A program made the position numbers and the translations under genes. A DNA stretch of 64,000 nucleotides from Jiangella alkaliphila (lineage in GTDB: Bacteria > Actinomycetota > Actinomycetes > Jiangellales > Jiangellaceae): positions 434,001 to 498,000 of the forward strand of contig NZ_LT629791.1 of the NCBI RefSeq assembly GCF_900105925.1, read 5' to 3'. Under the pieces are notes generated by a model. That model searched no databases. It had not been told where the DNA came from and saw only the letters and a list, made by a program, of their open reading frames with translations. Below are positions 55,079 to 61,600 of this stretch, one piece after another. Every line of letters starts with the position of its first letter. The first letter of the stretch is position 1.

Positions 55079-55330
55079 GGGTCTCTCCCTGGCTAGATCA
55101 GGTTGGGATCAAGTCCCCGGTCCGGTGTTCCAGCACCGGCCGGGGGCGACTAACTCAATGAGGACACGCAGGCATCAGGTGGGCCGCGTGGCCGCGCAGC
55201 TACGAGGCAGCGAAGAGGCATCAGAAGCCGCACCGCCCGCGATCAAGAGCCGATATCAGCCGCCATTCCGACCTGCGCAGATGGACGACCAACGGCAACG
55301 GACGACAGCGGACGGCGAGCCCGATCCGCA

Positions 55331-55374
55331 CTGTCAAGGCGGAGGTCGCGGGTTCAAGTCCCGTCAGGACCGCC
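55331..55374 (+). repeat. Second att repeat (44 bp, tRNA-Asp 3' end)
   Basis: Identical over 44 bases to 46147-46190, and similarity continues through the adjacent hairpin. The 5' stem half CCGCC of the anticodon arm is absent, so this copy is not a functional tRNA gene. It marks the right end of the element at 46147-55330 and the left end of a sister-element relic. Confidence 0.85.
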
Positions 55375-55385
55375 AGCAATACCCA

Positions 55386-55428
55386 CAGCTCAGAGGTCAT
55401 CCTCTGAGCTGTTCTCATGTCCGGGGCC
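55386..55428 (-). pseudogene. Integrase 3'-end remnant of a second element
   Basis: Matches 46202-46244 at 42 of 43 bases, including the hairpin. On the minus strand it still reads 'GPGHENSSEDDL' and a TGA, exactly the end of the intact integrase. The rest of the gene is missing. Confidence 0.75.
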
Positions 55429-55431
55429 AGC

Positions 55432-55475
55432 GACCCGGTCATGCGCTCCAGCTACCGCTTCTTCGCTGACGGTGG
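55432..55475 (+). pseudogene. Fragment of a KorSA-like GntR gene
   Basis: Reads 'DPVMRSSYRFFADG', which matches 'DPVMRTSYRFFADG' of the intact regulator at about 50190-50233, with most bases identical. It follows the integrase remnant directly and ends 1 bp before the response-regulator stop. A large deletion joined these pieces. Confidence 0.72.
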
Positions 55476-55476
55476 G

Positions 55477-56133
55477 TTACGTGGCTCTCATGCGTCTGGT
55501 GTCGTATGCCCACATCGCGATCTCGACGCGGTTGCGGACGCCGAGCTTGGTCATCAACGATGCGACGTGGGTCTTGACCGTGCTCAGGCCGACGAAGAGC
55601 TCGGTGGCGATCTCGGCGTTGGTCCGGCCCCGTGCGACCAGCGCGAGCACCTCCTCCTCGCGCTCGGTGAGCGGGTCGATGGGCTGGACCGGTACCACCG
55701 GCGCCTGGTCGGCGAAGGTCGCCAGCAGCCGGCGTGTGACGTTGGGGGCGATCAGCGCGTCCCCGTTGGCCGCCGCGTGGAGAGCCTGCACGAGGAGCTC
55801 CGGCCCAGCGTCTTTGAGCAGGAAGCCGCGGGCGCCGGCGCGTAGGGCGCCGAGGACGTACTCATCGAGGTCGAAGGTGGTGATCACGACGACCGCCATC
55901 GGGTCCGTCACGTCTGGCCCGGCCAGGCGCCGCGTCACCTCGATGCCGTCGAGCCCGGGCATCCGGATGCCGACGAGGAGGACATCGGGACGCAGCCGGG
56001 TCGCCAGGTCGAGCGCTGCGAGCCCGTCTGCTGCCTCCCCCACGACCTCGATGTCGGGTTGCGCGCCGAGGATCATCACCAGCCCGGTCCGGACCAAGTC
56101 CTGGTCGTCGGCCACGACGACACGGATGCTCAT
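55477..56133 (-). CDS. NarL-type response regulator lacking the phospho-acceptor Asp
   Basis: Encodes 218 residues. The receiver domain has the acidic pair 'VVADDQDLVRTG' and Lys in 'FLLKDAGPE', but the phosphorylation site reads 'VLLVGIRMPGLDG' with Gly55 (GGC) where Asp (GAC) is expected. The C-terminal LuxR helix-turn-helix 'LTEREEEVLALVARGRTNAEIA' is intact. It overlaps the kinase gene by ATGA. The Gly could make the regulator independent of phosphorylation or inactive. Its stop abuts the element relic. Confidence 0.88.
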   Translation of the reverse strand: MSIRVVVADDQDLVRTGLVMILGAQPDIEVVGEAADGLAALDLATRLRPDVLLVGIRMPGLDGIEVTRRLAGPDVTDPMAVVVITTFDLDEYVLGALRAGARGFLLKDAGPELLVQALHAAANGDALIAPNVTRRLLATFADQAPVVPVQPIDPLTEREEEVLALVARGRTNAEIATELFVGLSTVKTHVASLMTKLGVRNRVEIAMWAYDTRRMRAT

Positions 56134-57269
56134 GCCGGCGCCTCCACCGGCAGCACGGCCTCGACCACCCAGCCACCCTCGGGCCCCGGCCCCGCGGAGA
56201 GCGATCCGCCGAGGAGCTGGGCGCGTTCGGCCATGCCCAACAGGCCGAACCCAGGCTCCCGGGCTGACCCCGGCTCGGTCTGTCCATCGTCGCTGACACG
56301 CAGCCTGACTGCGTCGCCCTCTCGGCGTACGTCGATCCCGACGCGGGTCGCGCTGCGGGCGTGCCGTACGGCGTTGGTCAGCGACTCCTGCGCGATCCGG
56401 TAGAGCGCGGCGTCCACGGGTCGTGCCAGCCGGGTCAACGAACCGTCCAGCGAGACCTCGACGGTGGGCGTCGCGTCGGCGCGCGCCAGAGCAGGCAGGT
56501 CCGCGACACCCAGTTGCGGTGAGTAGGCGACGGCTTCCTCGTCACGCAGCAACCGCACCATGGATCTCATCTCCGCCAGGGTTCGCGACGCTTCAGACTC
56601 GATCGCGGCCAGGACCTCGGCAGCCTTCTCAGGCTCGATGCCGGCAACCACGCCACCGGCCTGCGCCTGCACCGCGATGGCCGAGACGTGGTGGGCCACG
56701 GTGTCGTGCAGCTCGCGAGCCAGCCCCACCCGCTCCTGATTGCGGATCTCGCGCTGTTGGCGATGCCAGAGGTCCGCGCGGTAGCGGAACACCGCCGCGA
56801 GGGCGACGAACAACAGCAGGAGGACGCTCCCGCCGAAAACGTCGGCCCAGCCCGCGGAGGAGACGTACATCCCCAGCGCGACGACGACTGTCACGAACGC
56901 CGTCCCCAAGACCATCTCCCGGCCCGAGCCCCACCGCACCAGGGAGTAGAGCAGGATCAGGACGGCCATCATGGAGTAGAGGCCGAGGTCCCCGGCGTGC
57001 GCAGTCAGCTGGAGGACCGAGAGCAGCCCGACGACGCCCCACCCGACCAGGGCGGCCATCAGCGGGCGACCCCGCCGCCAGAGCAGGGCAGGCATCAGCG
57101 CCAGGGCGAGCACCGTCACAAGGGGTTGCCAGGCCAAGCCCGGCCGAGCGATGCCCTCGACCAAGGCGGCGGCCGCGAACACGCCCACCAGCAGCCAGTC
57201 GAGCCGACCGATGGGTGGGGCGTCAGCAGGCCGCGGCTCATGCCAGATGGAGCGCCGGACGGTGACCAC
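56130..57269 (-). CDS. NarL-family sensor histidine kinase
   Basis: Encodes 379 residues. Four to five membrane helices fill 25-165. The HisKA_3 motif 'LARELHDTVAHHVSAIAV' carries the phospho-His, and the ATPase domain has 'ESLTNAVRHARSA' (N box) and 'GFGLLGMAERAQLLGG' (G box). It would phosphorylate the neighbouring regulator, but that protein lacks the Asp. Sensor region has no extracellular domain, as in kinases that sense membrane stress. Start is a GTG without ribosome site, under a leaderless promoter. Confidence 0.88.
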   Translation of the reverse strand: MVTVRRSIWHEPRPADAPPIGRLDWLLVGVFAAAALVEGIARPGLAWQPLVTVLALALMPALLWRRGRPLMAALVGWGVVGLLSVLQLTAHAGDLGLYSMMAVLILLYSLVRWGSGREMVLGTAFVTVVVALGMYVSSAGWADVFGGSVLLLLFVALAAVFRYRADLWHRQQREIRNQERVGLARELHDTVAHHVSAIAVQAQAGGVVAGIEPEKAAEVLAAIESEASRTLAEMRSMVRLLRDEEAVAYSPQLGVADLPALARADATPTVEVSLDGSLTRLARPVDAALYRIAQESLTNAVRHARSATRVGIDVRREGDAVRLRVSDDGQTEPGSAREPGFGLLGMAERAQLLGGSLSAGPGPEGGWVVEAVLPVEAPA

Positions 57270-57275
57270 GGCTCC

Positions 57276-57281
57276 AGCCTA
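57276..57281 (-). promoter_or_regulatory. -10 box of a leaderless promoter for the kinase operon
   Basis: TAGGCT on the minus strand ends 7 bp before GTG 57269, so transcription starts at the codon. No -35 box is evident. The region between this and the divergent gene at 57431 holds nothing else. Confidence 0.45.
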
Positions 57282-57430
57282 GGGATCGGCTCGCCTCGGC
57301 GTACCCGCCGAAAGAACGAGAGAGAGACCATGCCATCGGCCAGGCGAACCCCAGCCTCCGGGCCGAGGCGCCCTCCGCCGGGCTCAGCGATCGTGGACCT
57401 ACCGATCCTCACCACACAACGGAGCCCACG

Positions 57431-57931
57431 ATGAGAACACGTCAACCCACCACCGCCCCACTGGAAGACCAGCGGATCCCGGTGAGAGCCAAGCTCGCCG
57501 CAACGTGGACGAGCTTCATGTTCCTCTACGCCTACGTGGACATTCTCAACTTCTTCACGCCCGGCGTCATCGAAGAGATCCTCGACGGCAAGGTCTTCGA
57601 GTTCGACCTCTCCCAGACCTTTTCGACCACGGCGCTGACCCTCATGGCCATCCCGATCCTCATGGTCGTGCTGTCGATGACGCTGCCCGCCCGGGCGAAC
57701 CGCATCACGAACCTCATCGTGGCCTCGCTCTACGTCCCCGTCACGGCATTCAACGCGGTGGGCGAGTCCTGGCTGTACTTCTACGGCCTCGGCATCGTGC
57801 TGGAATTGATCCTTCTCGCCCTCATCGTGCGATTCGCCTGGACCTGGCCCCGCACCGCACCGTCGGCGACCATGGCGACCATGGCGACCAGCCCGGACCG
57901 TGACACCGTTCGCGCCCAACAGCAAGCGTGA
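57431..57931 (+). CDS. DUF6326-like four-helix membrane protein
   Basis: Encodes 166 residues with GGAG 7 bp upstream of the ATG. Four hydrophobic segments are visible, including 'SFMFLYAYVDILNFF', 'LTLMAIPILMVVLSMTL', 'LIVASLYVPVTAFNAV' and 'LGIVLELILLALIVRFAW'. The pattern matches small DUF6326 membrane proteins. It is divergent from the kinase operon, so it could be its target. Function unknown. Confidence 0.7.
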   Translation: MRTRQPTTAPLEDQRIPVRAKLAATWTSFMFLYAYVDILNFFTPGVIEEILDGKVFEFDLSQTFSTTALTLMAIPILMVVLSMTLPARANRITNLIVASLYVPVTAFNAVGESWLYFYGLGIVLELILLALIVRFAWTWPRTAPSATMATMATSPDRDTVRAQQQA

Positions 57932-57946
57932 ACCCGAGAGCAGTCT

Positions 57947-58666
57947 TCAGGCGGACTGGATGAGGAGATCGACGCTGCCGGCATCGGAGGGCTGGCCTTT
58001 GGCCATGCCCCGCAACTCGCCACCGGACAGAACGATCAGGCGGACCTGGCCGGCGCGGAGATGAGCCAGGTCGCCTGCGGGCGTCTGCGTGACGGAGAAG
58101 TCGAGACGTTTGCCGTCGACCAGTCTGAGCATTCCGCTGCCGGGCTCACCGAGCGTGATCTGACCCGTCACGCCCAGACCGGCGGCGGACGCGCCGCTGA
58201 GCTCTCCGGCGGACGAGATCGTCAGGTCGTAGAGGCCTGCCGCACCGGAAGGCGGCGTGGCCCGGTACTCGGCCGTCGTGCCGTCGGGAAGCTCGACGGT
58301 GCCCGTGACCGAGTCGGCGGCCAGGGTGCCGTCCATCTCCGCGTCGCCGTCATCGGACTCCGCGACGAAGCTGTCGCCCGAGATCGGGCCGGAGAACCAC
58401 TCGCTCAGGCCACTGCCGTCAGAGAGATAGATCTGCACGGCGCCGGAGCCCTTCTCGCCCTCGGCGGGTCCGGCGACGACGGCAACGAGGGCTTCGGTCC
58501 CCGAGACTTCACCCACGAAGCTGCCGAAGAACGCGTCAGCCCCCATCGCCGTCCCCGACTTCTCGCCGTCGGGGTTGTCGTCGCCGCTGCAGGCGGCGAG
58601 AGAGAGGAGCAGGAGCACGACCGGCATGAACCCGACCCGCATCCGTGTCCGTGTCCGCGTGACCAT
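57947..58666 (-). CDS. Secreted lipoprotein
   Basis: Encodes 239 residues from ATG 58666 with GGAG upstream. A lipoprotein signal peptide ends in the lipobox 'LSLAACSGDD' at about 21-27, preceded by Arg-rich and hydrophobic parts. The mature protein is beta-rich, glycine- and Asp-rich, without a recognised domain. It lies 29 bp after the giant surface-protein gene in the same direction, so the two may be one transcript and act on the cell surface. The longer upstream frame is antisense translation within that gene. Confidence 0.75.
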   Translation of the reverse strand: MVTRTRTRMRVGFMPVVLLLLSLAACSGDDNPDGEKSGTAMGADAFFGSFVGEVSGTEALVAVVAGPAEGEKGSGAVQIYLSDGSGLSEWFSGPISGDSFVAESDDGDAEMDGTLAADSVTGTVELPDGTTAEYRATPPSGAAGLYDLTISSAGELSGASAAGLGVTGQITLGEPGSGMLRLVDGKRLDFSVTQTPAGDLAHLRAGQVRLIVLSGGELRGMAKGQPSDAGSVDLLIQSA

Positions 58667-58695
58667 CCGTCCATCTCCCCACGAATCTCGAGTGC

Positions 58696-61600
58696 TCACG
58701 AAGCCGGCTTGAAGGTGAGGACGAGCTGGGGGAGGTTGTCCCCCTTCTCGCGTGCGTGGAACTGCTGCTCGGCGTCCTGGCCCTCGGCGGCGTCCTTGAT
58801 CAGGAAGCCGTGGTTCGATCCGCTGGAGTACATCGCTTGGACGAGCGTCGCGACGTTCCACTCGCGGTAGCCGCTGCCCGACGTCGTCGTGACGGCCGAG
58901 CCAGACGTCTGCGGCGCATTCGCCCAGGTGACGTCGTTCTCCGTCCAGGATCCGCTGAGCCGGAAGACCTCGATGGTGCGCTGGCTCCCCGAGGCGGACG
59001 CCGCGTACAGGCGCAGCTGGGCCGTGTCGAGAACGCAGCCCGCCGGGATCGCCGGGAGGTCGTACCGGACCAGCGCGCGCAGGTTGGCGTCTCCGCTCTT
59101 CGACATGAGCTTGAGGATCGAGTCGCCGCCCTTGTTCGACGACGGGCTGCTCTGGTCGATCCACGCGTCGGCCACGGAGGTCACGGTCTGCGTCGGCCCG
59201 CAGCTCACGGGGTCGCCCCCGGGCTGGATCGTCCACTGCTGGCTGGCGGGCGTCTGGTCGAGGTTGCCGGCCGCGTCGGTCGCCCGCACTCTGAACGTGT
59301 GCTGGCCGACGGCCAGGTTCGTGTACTCCTTCGGCGAGGTGCATGCGGTGAACGGCCCGGAGTCGAGCGAGCAGGCGAACGTCGAGCCGGTCTCCGGCGA
59401 GAGGAACTCGAACGTCGCCCTAGTGCTCGGTGTGGACGACGGCGGGCCGGAGCGGAGCACGGTCTCGGGCGCCGTCTGATCGATCGTCCACGTGTACACG
59501 GCCGGCTGCGGGTCGACCGCTCCGCCCCCGTCGACGGCCCGGACGCGGACGGTGTGCGAGCCCACCGCGAGGTTCGAGTAGCTGCGCGGGCTCGTGCACG
59601 CCGCCCACGCCGCACTGTCGAGCTGGCACTCGAACGTCAGGCTCGCCGCCGGCGTCGCGTCGTCGGTGCCGGTGAAGGTGAAGGTGAAGGTGGCCGAGCT
59701 GCTCGAGGTCGCCGCCAGCGGGCTGCCGGTGATCTGCGTGTCGGGCAGGCCGTTCGGCGGCGCGACGGCTCCGAACGTCAGCACGAGCTGCGGCCGGTTG
59801 GTGCTCTCCTCGCGGCTGTGGAACTGCTGCTCCGCATCCTGGTTCTCGTTCGCGTCGCGGACGAGGAACCCGTGGTTCGCGCTCGTGTACATCGACTGCA
59901 CCATCGCGGCGACGTTCCACTCGCGGTAGCCGGTGCCCGAGCTCGTCGTGACGGCCGAGCCGGTCGTCGCCGGCTGGTTCGCCCACGTGACGCCGCCCTC
60001 GGTCCAGGTGCCGCCGAGCTGGAGGACCTGGATGGTGCGACCGCTCGCGGCCGACTTCGCGTTGAGCCGCAGCGTCGCGCTCTGGACCGAGCAGCCCGCG
60101 GGCAGGGCCGGCAGGTTGAACCGGACCAGGGCACGCAGGTTGCTGCCGCTCTTCGACATGACCTTGAGGGTCGAGTCGGAGCCCTTGTTCGACGAGGTGC
60201 TGCCGGAGTCGATCCAGGCGTCGGCGGTGGCCGTCAGGGTCTGCGGCGCGCCGCAGTTGACGGTCGCGCTCTGGACCGTCCACGTGTAGGTCGCCGCCGT
60301 CTGGTCGACGTTGCCGGCGGCGTCCTTCGCCCTGACGGAGAAGGTGTGCGAGCCGATCGCCAGACCCGTGTACGCCTTCGGCGTGGTGCAGGCCGCGTAC
60401 GCACCCGAGTCGAGCTTGCACTCGAAGGTCAGGCCGGCCGCCGGCGTCTGGTTGTCCGTGCCGGCGAAGGAGAACGACGCGTTGGTCTGCGTCGTCGTCG
60501 CCGGCGGGTTCGCGCTGATCGACGTCTCCGGCGCCGTCGTGTCGGGCACCGGGGCCGGCTCCTGGATCGTCCACACGAAGGTCGCGGGCGTCTGGTCGAC
60601 GTTGCCGGCGGCGTCCTTCGCCCGCACCTCGAACGTGTGCGGACCCACCGTGAGCCCCGTGTACGCCTTCGGCGAGGTGCAGGCCGCGTACGTCCCCGCA
60701 TCCAGCTTGCACTCGAAGGTGAGGCCGGCCGCGGGAGTCCCGTTGTCGCTGCCGGTGAACGCGAAGCTCGCGTCGGTGTTCGTCGTGTTGTTCGTCGGGG
60801 ACCCGGTGATGGACGTGTCGGGCGCCGTCGTGTCGGCGACGGTGAAGGCGTGGCTGTCGGCCGGCCCCACGTTCCCGGCTTCGTCGACGGCCCGCACGTG
60901 GAAGGTGTGCTCGCCGGGCGTCATCGCCGCCAGGTCGGCGTCGGAGTACGTCTTCGGACTGACACAGACGCTGTACGCGGCGCTGTCGACCCGGCACTCG
61001 AACCGCAGGTCGGCCGTGGCCGTGTGGTCGTCGGTGCCGGTGAACTCGATCACCAGCGAGCCCGCCGTGACGTCGGTGATCTCGGCCTCGGGACCGGCGA
61101 CGTCCTGCACCGTCCAGCTGTGGCTCTCCGTCCGCGCGTTGCCCGCGGAGTCGGTCGCCCGCACGTCGAACGTGTGCTCGGCCGCGGACAGGCCGGAGTA
61201 CGACGTCGGCGAATCGCAGGGCTCGTACGCCGCCGCATCGAGGCGGCATTCGGTCGTGACCTCGCCGCCCCAGTTCTCGCTGGTGGTGAAGGCGAACTGG
61301 GCCGCCGTCTCGGACGTCGTCGCCGCCGGCTTCTCGCCGAGCGTGATGCTCGGCGCGGTGAGGTCGGCCACCGTCCAGCTCCGGCTCACCGTCACGCTGA
61401 GGTTCTCGCCCTCGGACAGATCCGTCGCCTGGACGCTGAACGTGTGGTCGCCCAGGCCGAGACCCGTGTACTGGATGCCGGACTGGCACGCACCGAACGG
61501 TGCGCCGTCGAGCGAGCACTCGAAGGTGGCCGGCTCGTCGGCCGAGAACTCGAACCGCGCGGTGGTGGCGTCGACCGTGCCCTCCGGCCCCCTGCCGATC

